The position numbers and the translations under genes are program-made. This document shows, one piece after another, positions 17,938 through 25,613 of a stretch of 64,000 nt of DNA (its first letter is position 1; each line of letters begins with the position of its first letter). The notes below the pieces were generated by a model, which saw nothing but the letters and a program-made list of their open reading frames with translations, had not been told where the DNA came from and did no database searches. The stretch spans positions 53,438-117,437 of the forward strand of contig JACPCR010000057.1 of the NCBI GenBank assembly GCA_016179685.1, given 5' to 3'. Origin of the DNA: Planctomycetota bacterium. GTDB taxonomy: Bacteria > Planctomycetota > PUPC01 > JACPCR01.

Positions 17938-19488
17938 ATGAAACCCTCCTGGATTGTCCGCGGCGACGTCGACGGATTTTTCGGCCTCTTCATCGATAAC
18001 CTCCTTCAGCTCATGCTGATCGCCGTCCTTTGCCGGTTCGTCTGCGGCCTGCCGGAGGACCTCGTCACGGGCCGCGTTCTGCCTGGAGCGGCGATCTCCA
18101 TCTTGGTGGGTAATTTTTTCTATGCGTGGCAGGCCCGGCAACTCATGAGGAAGACGGGCCGGGCGGATATCACCGCTCTTCCGTACGGCATCAACACGCC
18201 GAGCCTGGTCGCTTACGTTTTTCTCATCATGGGACCCGTCTACCGCGAGAGCGGGAATCCGACGCTGGCGTGGCAGGCTGGCCTTTTTGCCTGTTTCCTG
18301 AGCGGCGTCATGGAAACACTCGGGGCCTTCGTTGGCGACGGGTTGAGACGCCATACCCCGCGGGCGGCCCTCCTCACCGCGCTCGCCGGGATCGCCATCA
18401 CGTTTATCGCCATGGGCTTCGTGTTCCAGATTTTCGCCAACCCGGCGATCGGACTACTCCCCATGATGATGATTCTGATCACCTATGCGTCGCGGGCCCG
18501 GTTGCCCCTAGGTGTGCCGGGCGGCCTGCTCGCCGTCCTCCTGGGCGTCGGGCTCGCCTGGCTCTTCCGCGCTGCAGGGATGCCCTATTTCGAGCCTTCA
18601 ACCGAGCCGTACGCGTTCCGCCTGCGGCCGCCCGTGCCCGTGCCTGGAGACGTCTTTGCCCTCTTCGCCCGACCCGAAGGCTGGAAATACCTGTCCGTGA
18701 TCTTCCCCATGGGCCTCTTCAACGTGATCGGGTCTATTCAGAATCTCGAAAGCGCGGAGGCCGCCGGTGATCGCTACGAGACCCGGCCATCCCTGCTGGC
18801 CAATGGGATCGGCAGCCTCGCGGCGGCCCTATTCGGTAGCGCGTTCCCCACGACGATCTACATCGGACATCCTGCCTGGAAGGCCATGGGCGCCCGGGCC
18901 GGCTACTCGATCCTCAACGGGATAGCCATCAGCGCCCTGTGCCTCGCCGGCGGGATGACCCTCGTACTGAGGTTCATCCCGCTCGAAGCGACCCTGGGAA
19001 TCCTCCTCTGGATCGGGATCATCATCGCCGCCCAGGCCTTCCAGGAAACTCCGAAAAGCCATGCGCTGGCCGTCGCCCTGGGGCTGGTTCCTGCTCTGGC
19101 CAACTGGGCCCTTTTCCTCATCGAGAATACGCTTGCCATCGCCGGGAAAACGATGCCCGAGACCGCTAAAGCCTTCACGGGAAAAGGCATCTATCTGCAC
19201 GGGATCATCGCGCTGAATCAGGGCTTCCTGCTCAGTTCCATGGTTCTCGCCGCGATATTGGTCTTTATCATCGATCGGGATTTCCTGCGTGCTGCGGTCT
19301 GGACGACCGTGGCCATGGTGCTTTCACTCCTGGGGCTCATCCACGCCTATGACCTGACCGACCACGGGATTCAGAACAAGTTCGGTCTGGCTGCGGCCCC
19401 GGAATTCGCCACCATGTACGGCCTCACGGCCGCGTTTCTGCTCGTGCTGCACTGGTCTTCCCGAGACGCTGATGGAAAAGACTCATGA
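17938..19488 (+). CDS. NCS2-type (xanthine/uracil-family) permease
   Basis: 516 residues from the ATG at 17938; the reading frame extends upstream to 17863 without a better start. About 12 hydrophobic membrane segments are visible. ALPYGINTPSLVAYVF resembles the substrate-site loop of purine/pyrimidine permeases, and FNVIGSIQNLESAEAAGDRYETRPSLLANGIGSLAAALFGSAFPTTIYIGHPAWK resembles the second conserved loop. It probably moves a nucleobase or related small ring compound by ion symport; the actual substrate cannot be read. The gene is divergent from the CHAT protein, with 229 bp between starts. Its TGA is the first three bases of a dispersed TGAAATCCGC repeat. Confidence 0.8.
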   Translation: MKPSWIVRGDVDGFFGLFIDNLLQLMLIAVLCRFVCGLPEDLVTGRVLPGAAISILVGNFFYAWQARQLMRKTGRADITALPYGINTPSLVAYVFLIMGPVYRESGNPTLAWQAGLFACFLSGVMETLGAFVGDGLRRHTPRAALLTALAGIAITFIAMGFVFQIFANPAIGLLPMMMILITYASRARLPLGVPGGLLAVLLGVGLAWLFRAAGMPYFEPSTEPYAFRLRPPVPVPGDVFALFARPEGWKYLSVIFPMGLFNVIGSIQNLESAEAAGDRYETRPSLLANGIGSLAAALFGSAFPTTIYIGHPAWKAMGARAGYSILNGIAISALCLAGGMTLVLRFIPLEATLGILLWIGIIIAAQAFQETPKSHALAVALGLVPALANWALFLIENTLAIAGKTMPETAKAFTGKGIYLHGIIALNQGFLLSSMVLAAILVFIIDRDFLRAAVWTTVAMVLSLLGLIHAYDLTDHGIQNKFGLAAAPEFATMYGLTAAFLLVLHWSSRDADGKDS

Positions 19489-19558
19489 AATCCGCTGCGC
19501 TCTTCGGGCTCCGCGGATTTCAAAGCCGGGGCTGCCCGGCTTCGCCGGCCCAACCCTG
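19486..19558. repeat. TGAAATCCGC repeat, copy 2 (supplies a stop codon)
   Basis: The hairpin TGAAATCCGC (19486-19495) / GCGGATTTCA (19513-19522) is followed by a CCGGG/CCCGG and CCGGCTTCGCCGG palindrome. Read in reverse this matches 6348-6418 over ~71 bp. The TGA of the permease gene is bases 1-3 of the repeat. Confidence 0.8.
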
Positions 19559-20189
19559 GCGGCTCAGCAGAAGTCTCTGACTCAAGTTTGACGCCCCAAG
19601 GGCCGAATTCAGTTGCGAAAACCCCTTCGGCATCAGAAACTATACGTCGTCCCTAGGTGAGCGTCGCCCGGAAACGGCGGAAAAGTGGCTTCCAGCCGCC
19701 TCAACCGCCCATTCCTCTGCCGCCCGGAGCGTCGTTAGCCCACATTTCTCAGATAGTGTGTTCGAAATGCGCCCTGCGGGCTTCGACTCGAACGACTTGC
19801 GTCGTTCTCGCTCAGGGTTAGCCCGGAACGAGGTGCCAAGAAGGCCGGGGCGTAGCCTGAATGGCAAGAGATTCCTGCACAGGCGGATATCGAGCGTGCT
19901 GGTACGCCTTGTGGAAAACCCGGGCCAGCCCCAAGAGTCGACAACGGGTCTGCTCGACGTGGATGCCGCTGGCACTCTTGGTGTGCCTCCGCGCCTACTG
20001 GCGTGTGCCCCTGGCGGAGAGGCGACTACCGGGGGCTTTGGCGGATAGATTTCGCTTTCATGTTCCAGGACGGAACATTAGAATTCAGACTCCCTTGGTG
20101 CCGGCTGTCCATTCAATACTTTCAAGGTTCGCGGCCTCCCCTCGATCTCCATCCTCTTGCCCCGAACCTGGGAGTGGAAGGACCCATTC
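19559..20189. other. Long gap without a gene
   Basis: 631 bp between the repeat and citrate synthase. At 19579-19609 a string with CTCAAGTTTGACGCCCCAAGGG recalls the GCAACTCAA repeat family in degenerate form. Open frames on both strands in 19640-20050 are rich in Arg, Ser and Pro, lack ribosome sites, and look non-coding. The last 150 bp before the ATG should contain the citrate synthase promoter, but no confident -35/-10 pair was seen. Confidence 0.5.
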
Positions 20190-21464
20190 ATGAGCACCGC
20201 CAAACTCATTCTCGAAGGGAAAGAGTACGACTTCCCCGTTCTCATCGGTTCGGAGGGCGAGCTCGGGGTCGATGTGACAGGCCTGCGGGCCCGGACGAAG
20301 GCCATCACGTATGACCCCGGCTACGCGAACACGGGTTCGTGCAAGAGCGCGGTCACCTACATCGATGGAGAGGAAGGCATTCTTCGTTACCGCGGCTACC
20401 CGATCGAGGAGATGGCCGAGTCGTCCACCTTCATCGAGGTGGCCTACCTTCTCATCTACGGCCAACTGCCCAATCTCAGGGAGCTGGAAGCGTTCCAGGA
20501 CCAGCTCACCCATCACAGCCTCATCCACGAGGACATGAAGAAGTTTTTCGAGGGGTATCCCCGCGGCGCGCACCCCATGACCATCCTCTCCTCGATGGTC
20601 GCTTCCCTCGAAGCTTATTACCCGGACGCCGCCAATGGCGAAGACATCAATCTGAACATTATCCGACTTCTGGCGAAGGCGAAGACGATCGCGGCCTTCA
20701 CCTACAAGAAGTCCATCGGACAGCCGTACGTCTACCCGAGGAACGATCTCTCCTATCCCGCGGACTTCCTGCACATGATGTTCGCTGTCCCGGCGGAGCC
20801 CTTCCCGATCTCCCCGTCGCTCGAAAACGCACTGAACCTGCTCCTGGTCCTGCACGCGGACCACGAGCAGAATTGCAGTACATCCACGGTTCGCATGGTG
20901 GGCAGCAGCCAGGCCAATCTCTTCGCCGCCATTTCCGCAGGCATCTCCGCCCTCTCGGGCCCCCTCCACGGCGGGGCCAATCAGCAGGTCATCCAGATGC
21001 TGGATATGATTCTCAAGGACGGGGGAAACTACCAGAAATACGTGGATATGGCCAAGGACAAGAAATCCGATTTCCGGCTCATGGGGTTCGGACACCGCGT
21101 CTACAAGAATTTCGATCCGCGGGCCAAGATTCTGAAAAAGGTGGCCGACCGGATACTGCCGGAGATGGGCATTCGGGACCCCCTGCTCGAGCTGGCGAAG
21201 CATCTCGAGTCAGCGGCTCTGAAGGATGCGTACTTCATCGAACGGAAGCTATATCCGAACGTGGATTTCTACAGCGGAATTCTCTACCGCGCGATGGGCA
21301 TTCCCACAAATATGTTCACCGTGATGTTCGCCCTGGGCCGCCTCCCCGGCTGGATTGCCCACTGGCTCGAAATGAGAAACGACCCCACCACCCGTATCCA
21401 TCGGCCGCGCCAGATTTATACTGGCCAGGTTAAGCGCCCCTTCGTCTCGGTCGATCAGCGGTAA
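20190..21464 (+). CDS. gltA: Citrate synthase
   Basis: 424 residues from the ATG at 20190, with GGAAGG 7-8 nt upstream. It condenses oxaloacetate and acetyl-CoA to citrate in the TCA cycle. The three catalytic residues fall in their expected motifs: His260 in PLHGGANQ, His302 in GFGHRVYKNFDPRA, and Asp359 in YPNVDFYSGILYRAMG. The N-terminal KSAVTYIDGEEGILRYRGYPIE is the type II (hexameric, GltA) pattern, and length fits. It is a lone gene, followed by a mobile-element-like insertion 45 bp past the stop. Confidence 0.97.
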   Translation: MSTAKLILEGKEYDFPVLIGSEGELGVDVTGLRARTKAITYDPGYANTGSCKSAVTYIDGEEGILRYRGYPIEEMAESSTFIEVAYLLIYGQLPNLRELEAFQDQLTHHSLIHEDMKKFFEGYPRGAHPMTILSSMVASLEAYYPDAANGEDINLNIIRLLAKAKTIAAFTYKKSIGQPYVYPRNDLSYPADFLHMMFAVPAEPFPISPSLENALNLLLVLHADHEQNCSTSTVRMVGSSQANLFAAISAGISALSGPLHGGANQQVIQMLDMILKDGGNYQKYVDMAKDKKSDFRLMGFGHRVYKNFDPRAKILKKVADRILPEMGIRDPLLELAKHLESAALKDAYFIERKLYPNVDFYSGILYRAMGIPTNMFTVMFALGRLPGWIAHWLEMRNDPTTRIHRPRQIYTGQVKRPFVSVDQR

Positions 21465-21509
21465 CACGCCGGAACGGTAATCCCCGAACGCCATCCGTGT
21501 CGGTGTGTT

Positions 21510-21793
21510 GTAACTTCTCAATATGTTCAGGGAGATGGACCTGCCCGATTTCATAATCGATGATGATGGAGCATTTCACGAGTATTCGTAGCGAAATGCG
21601 TAATCGAAGATCCCTCCCGCGCTTGTCCCTCCCACAGGGACAGGCGCGGGAGGGATAAAGTTGGCCGCGCTTCGGCGAAGCCCGGAATTTATCCCGTTTC
21701 CCGGCGGCATCCCTACGGGAGGAAGGGCTTCGCCTACGTTCATAACTCATGGACTTGACCTGATTCTCCTCCCCGAGCTTATTGAGAAGTTAC
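21510..21793. mobile_element. 284-bp IS66-type non-autonomous element (MITE-like)
   Basis: The ends are inverted copies. The left reads GTAACTTCTCAATA and the right, in reverse, reads GTAACTTCTCAATA, with weaker matching for ~11 more bases (GTTCAGGGAG against GCTCGGGGAG). The flanks are GGTGTGTT (21502-21509) and GGCGTGTT (21794-21801), an 8-bp direct repeat with one change. Ends beginning GTAA and 8-bp target duplications are the hallmark of the IS66 family. There is no transposase frame inside. The interior holds a 20-bp-arm hairpin (21611-21655). It sits 45 bp after citrate synthase. Confidence 0.75.
21611..21655. repeat. Strong hairpin inside the MITE-like element
   Basis: A 20-nt arm starting TCCCTCCCGCGCTTGTCCCT pairs with 21636-21655 around the loop CCCAC, with only one T-G wobble. 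The CTTGTCCCT string is also present near 44453, so the hairpin may be a nested older repeat. Confidence 0.65.
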
Positions 21794-21864
21794 GGCGTGT
21801 TTATTTAACTCATTGCTAAATAATGGGTTGATCTCCTGAAGGAGCTGTCTCAAGCAACCTTTAC

Positions 21865-21894
21865 TTGACTTTCTCGGCCTAAAATGGTTAAACA
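21865..21894 (+). promoter_or_regulatory. Possible promoter before the four-helix-bundle gene
   Basis: TTGACT (21865-21870) is followed after 17 nt by TTAAAC (21888-21893), in an A/T-rich stretch about 117 nt before the ATG at 22011. The -10 is a poor match, so confidence is low. Confidence 0.35.
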
Positions 21895-22010
21895 TTACCT
21901 TGCGACAGGAATGGATTCCCGATTGTCAGCAGGCATAACCACTCAATGGGCTGGCGCCTCTTGTGCGGGCGGCAGCAGGGGCACTGACCGGGAAACGCCA
22001 GGAGAGGCTC

Positions 22011-22739
22011 ATGGCCAATTCGGACCCCAGCAGACGCCGTAAGGAAGACGCCACCTGGGATGAACACCAGTGGGAGCAGTTCATGAAGGACCAGGATCGG
22101 AGGACCGAGATGAGCCTCCGACTCATGGAGAAGTACGCCGCTGTGAAGGACGCCGGGACAGCCAAGAGCCATGGCATCGGCGCCCTGGAGGACGTCCGGG
22201 GCGAGCCTGGCGGCGCCCTGCCTCAAACGAATGGGGCCAGAAAGAGTGGGGCCGGTGACACCGAGTTGGACTGGCCCGATTGGAACAGGGAGGGAACGCT
22301 CGATCTTACCGGTCTGGTGGCTCGGTCGTTAGGCGACCGTGGAAGCTGGGCGCTCGTGCGGCGGCATCCGGCGTATCGGAAGGCGCATCATTTTTGCCGC
22401 GAGATTCACCGGCATCTCCCGGAGGAGAGGGATGGAGAATCGACCCCGCAGCCGGTGATCGATCTCCTTGGCCATGCTTACGGGATGACGGCCAAGCTTG
22501 CGGGCGGTCTCGGCGGGAGCAACATGGGCGAGGACCTGGGGATGAGCATTGCCTATTGCAAGCGCTGTCTCGGCGAGGTTCAGTCGTGCTTGGAGGCGCT
22601 GAGGCGGATCGAAGAAAACGGGATTCTAGGCCGGGCACAACTCGCGCTTCTGCGTCAAATGGCCTTGGATGTGCGAGAGGAGCTGGTCTCGCAGATCGGA
22701 CTCTTTCGGAAGCTATGGCGGGCCCGCTACGGCGTCTGA
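22011..22739 (+). CDS. Four-helix-bundle protein (23S rRNA intervening-sequence / bAvd-like fold)
   Basis: 242 residues from the ATG at 22011, with AGGAGAGG three nt upstream. The first ~110 residues are charged and probably disordered. The last ~120 run HPAYRKAHHFCREIHRHLPEE, then LLGHAYGMTAKLAGGLGGSN, GMSIAYCKRCLGEVQSCLEALRRI, and a final helix to FRKLWRARYGV. This order resembles the four-helix-bundle family found in 23S rRNA intervening sequences and in accessory proteins of diversity-generating retroelements. No reverse transcriptase or rRNA is nearby, so the family link is structural only. It converges on glutamate 5-kinase. Confidence 0.5.
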   Translation: MANSDPSRRRKEDATWDEHQWEQFMKDQDRRTEMSLRLMEKYAAVKDAGTAKSHGIGALEDVRGEPGGALPQTNGARKSGAGDTELDWPDWNREGTLDLTGLVARSLGDRGSWALVRRHPAYRKAHHFCREIHRHLPEERDGESTPQPVIDLLGHAYGMTAKLAGGLGGSNMGEDLGMSIAYCKRCLGEVQSCLEALRRIEENGILGRAQLALLRQMALDVREELVSQIGLFRKLWRARYGV

Positions 22740-22787
22740 ACTGTGGCGGGCGCCTGGCCCATCTTCGACGCGATATGTGCCGCCGCA

Positions 22788-23930
22788 CTATAAGTCGCCC
22801 AGGATCACGAGATTGTTGCGGTGGACCACCTCCTCGAAGGCGGTCTCGCTGAGCACGGTGTGGAACTGGTCCGAGCGCAGCCCCTTGAGGGCTTGCAGGT
22901 CGTTCGAGGAGTAGTTGGACAGGCCTCGGGCGAAGGCGCGGCCTGAAGCATCCTCAAGGAACACGACGTCGCCCGCCTGGAAATTCCCGCGGACGGCCAG
23001 GATGCCCGAGGCGAGCAGGCTCTTGCCGCGGCCGACCAGGGCGTTCCGAGCGCCCTCATCCACGCGGACATGGCCTTTTGCCCGGGCCGCAAACCCGATC
23101 CATCGCTTCCAGCTTTTCATCTTCGGCCCAGACGGGAGAAAAAGGGTCCCCACCTCCTCCCCGGCCAGAATCTTGAGCAGCACGTCCTTTTCGCGCCCGT
23201 TGGCGATGGCGACGAGATGGCCCGCCTCGAGGGCGATCCGGACCGCTTCGAGCTTGCTCCGCATCCCGCCGGAACCCAGCTTCGAGCGCTCCCCCGTGGC
23301 GTGGCCGAAAACTTTCTCATCCAGGCTTTCCACCACGCTCAGGATGCCGCTTCCCTCGCCCCCCGCGTCCGGCGACCTGAGCAGCCCGTCCACGTTGGTC
23401 AACAGAAGCAGCAGGTCGGCGTGAAGCAGGTGCGACACCAGGGCGGAAATGACGTCGTTGTCCCCGAACTTCAGCTCGTCCACGGCCACCGTGTCGTTCT
23501 CGTTGATAATCGGCACGGCCCCCAGCTCCAGCAACGACCACAAGGTGTTCCGAGCGTTGACGTAACGTTTGCGGCTCTCGAAATCCTCTCGCGTCAACAG
23601 CATCTGGGCGGCAGGGTATCCATGGGCCTCGAACGCCTCGTCGTAGAGCGCCATCAATCGGCACTGGCCCACCGCCGCCGCCGCCTGCAGCTTCGGCAAA
23701 TCCGTCGGTCGCTCCTTCAAACCGAGCTGGCCGATGCCTGCCCCGATTGCCCCCGAAGTGACCAGGACCACGGTGGTGCCGCGGATGCGGAGCGCATGGA
23801 CCTGCTCGCTGAGAGCACGGATCATCCCGGCATCCAGCCTTCCTTCCTCCGTCGCCAGGACTGCGGTGCCGACCTTGACCACCAGTCGCTGGACGGAAGC
23901 CAGAATCGTCTTTCGCTGTGGTGCAACCAT
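22788..23930 (-). CDS. proB: Glutamate 5-kinase
   Basis: 380 residues. It phosphorylates glutamate on the gamma carboxyl with ATP, the first step of proline synthesis. The amino-acid kinase domain has VVKVGTAVL at the start, VLVTSGAIGAGIGQLGL, INENDTVAVDELKFGDND and LLLLTNVDGL. A C-terminal PUA domain is present (VDEGARNALVGRGKSLLASGILAVRGNFQAGDVV). Length fits the full-length bacterial enzyme. No proA is adjacent in the window. The amidase gene lies upstream on the same strand, 120 nt away. Confidence 0.95.
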   Translation of the reverse strand: MVAPQRKTILASVQRLVVKVGTAVLATEEGRLDAGMIRALSEQVHALRIRGTTVVLVTSGAIGAGIGQLGLKERPTDLPKLQAAAAVGQCRLMALYDEAFEAHGYPAAQMLLTREDFESRKRYVNARNTLWSLLELGAVPIINENDTVAVDELKFGDNDVISALVSHLLHADLLLLLTNVDGLLRSPDAGGEGSGILSVVESLDEKVFGHATGERSKLGSGGMRSKLEAVRIALEAGHLVAIANGREKDVLLKILAGEEVGTLFLPSGPKMKSWKRWIGFAARAKGHVRVDEGARNALVGRGKSLLASGILAVRGNFQAGDVVFLEDASGRAFARGLSNYSSNDLQALKGLRSDQFHTVLSETAFEEVVHRNNLVILGDL

Positions 23931-24050
23931 CTTCGAGTCTTAACGTGCAACTTCTCCGCCGGACGCCCCCAAGCGAGCGCGGAGACCTTTTGAAAGTGGA
24001 TTTTTCCTGTTTTGTTTCCGAGCCTTGTTCGGTTGCGGGTTTCGCCCGCC

Positions 24051-25013
24051 TCAAGGGCCCTCCTTGGGGAATTCCACGCCCGCCACGAAATGCAGCCCAA
24101 ATCCTGGCACCATCTGGTACACGTGAACCCGCATGCGGGGGTGGAGCGACGCCATCAGGTAGGCCTCCCGAGGTCTCAAACCATGGTCCTCCACCAGCCA
24201 TTCCATGAACGCCAGAACGGCCCGGGTCACTGCCGTCTCCAGCGGCTTTTCGATTCCCAGAAAGATGATCGTCTCTTTCTTGAGCACCCGTGGGGCCGGC
24301 AATCGCTTCCCGGGAATCACCTCGCAGCAGAGCCGAACGACGGAACGAACCTCGTTGGCGGTGCCGGTAAACTCCGTGTCCGCCTGCGAGCCGTGGACGT
24401 CCCCGACGAACAGCAGACCGCCCGGTTGGTAGCAATTCAACAGCACGGTCGAGCCGGGGCAGAAATCGCGCACATCCAGATTGCCTCCATAGGGCCCCTG
24501 GCCGTAGCCGCTGGTCGGCACGTCATGTTCAGTGGCCGTGGCCAGGGTGCCGATGAACGGCTGCAGCGGCCAGTGGATGCGCTCGTTGAAATGCACGATG
24601 CCGTCGCGGAGCGTTCCGCTCGGACCCGGCGTGTGGCGGAGGATGTGAGTGTATGGCCCGCTGTCACCCATCCAGCGCTTCGAATCGCCCAGGGGGCCCG
24701 ACCCGGGCCGCAGATTCGTGTATCCCTGGGAATCCACCTCGATGTCCACGATCCGTACCGCCAGAAGATCGCCGGGTTGAACGCCCCGGACGAAGATGGG
24801 CCCTCCCACCGGATTCACCTTGGGCGGAGAAAAACGGAGCTCGGGCCGGTTCTCGAGGGTCGGCAGGGTCTCCGCCGAACGAAGCCGGCCGGAAGCGGCA
24901 TCCTCAGTTTCGACTTCAAACGCCTCGCCCGGATTCACCTCGAGGACCGGCGGGAGGTGGTAATCCAGTTCGTAGTTCAGTGCCTGGCGGCGGGGGACAC
25001 GGCGCAGGGGCAT
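24051..25013 (-). CDS. Acetamidase/formamidase family protein
   Basis: 320 residues from the ATG at 25013; an in-frame extension to 25136 looks like leader sequence and was not used. Conserved family segments are PPVLEVNPGEAFEVETEDA, NPVGGPIFVRGVQPGDLLAVRIVDIEV, NLDVRDFCPGSTVLL and GGLLFVGDVHGSQADTEFTGTA. The family hydrolyses short-chain amides such as formamide or acetamide to ammonia and the acid. The enzyme lacks a signal peptide and is likely cytoplasmic. The specific substrate is unknown. The proB gene follows on the same strand. Confidence 0.88.
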   Translation of the reverse strand: MPLRRVPRRQALNYELDYHLPPVLEVNPGEAFEVETEDAASGRLRSAETLPTLENRPELRFSPPKVNPVGGPIFVRGVQPGDLLAVRIVDIEVDSQGYTNLRPGSGPLGDSKRWMGDSGPYTHILRHTPGPSGTLRDGIVHFNERIHWPLQPFIGTLATATEHDVPTSGYGQGPYGGNLDVRDFCPGSTVLLNCYQPGGLLFVGDVHGSQADTEFTGTANEVRSVVRLCCEVIPGKRLPAPRVLKKETIIFLGIEKPLETAVTRAVLAFMEWLVEDHGLRPREAYLMASLHPRMRVHVYQMVPGFGLHFVAGVEFPKEGP

Positions 25014-25613
25014 GGGGATGATTCTCAGGAAGAAACGGGGCAGGGAAACGACATGGGGTCCACCGGGAAAAGGCAGCTCGGATGCTGAACGGCTGCCAGG
25101 CGGCCGGTGAAATGAGACAGAAAACCGAATCCGCATTCCACCCCTCTATTGAGACATGAGCGGGTGGGAAAAGCAAGTCGCGGATTCTGCTGTGGTAGCG
25201 CTGGTCTGGCCGCCGGAATCCCCAGGTCGGAAGAGTGAGGCCTCTTCGCGCCGCGATGGACCCGTTCTCGATGAATTCCGGTCTTGCCTTTTGCGTCCAA
25301 AGGGAAGAAGTCATCACTTGGATTGACGTGAATCCCTATCCTTTATACACTTATATTTCTCCGTGGGACTCCCTGGGGCACGCGAATTTCAGAGGTGATG
25401 GAAACGGCTTCGTAGCCCCGTGGGGACGCTTGGCGTCGAAGTTGGACGTTGGCGCTTAGCGTGGGTCCGTCTTTCCGCATCCTGGAAGGATTCTACCGGG
25501 AAGCTCCTCTTCTGGGCTTCGCCCTCAAGAAGTGACATTCGTTCGCCAGATTTCATTTTCAGTATACGTGAATGAAATGACAAGAACCTTGGCCTAGACC
25601 TGAAGCGGCCTTC
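25014..25613. other. Non-coding gap between the amidase and the giant kinase gene
   Basis: 600 bp between divergent genes, with no convincing frame. An A/T-rich patch at 25321-25360 (TTGACG then TTATAC/TATATT) might hold a promoter, but spacings are off. The inverted repeat at 25550-25578 is the clearest signal. Confidence 0.45.
25550..25578. promoter_or_regulatory. Operator-like inverted repeat upstream of the giant kinase gene
   Basis: ATTTCATT (25550-25557) and AATGAAAT (25571-25578) are perfect 8-bp arms around a 13-nt spacer containing GTATACG. It stands 36 nt before the ATG at 25614, a usual place for a regulator site. Confidence 0.45.

Noticed and set aside
19640..20048. Overlapping frames on both strands in the gap before citrate synthase
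   Set aside because: Arg/Ser/Pro-rich, no ribosome site, no domain. The gap is better read as non-coding.
22011..22739. Accessory (Avd-like) protein of a diversity-generating retroelement
   Set aside because: The fold is similar, but no reverse transcriptase, template repeat or variable-region gene is in the window.
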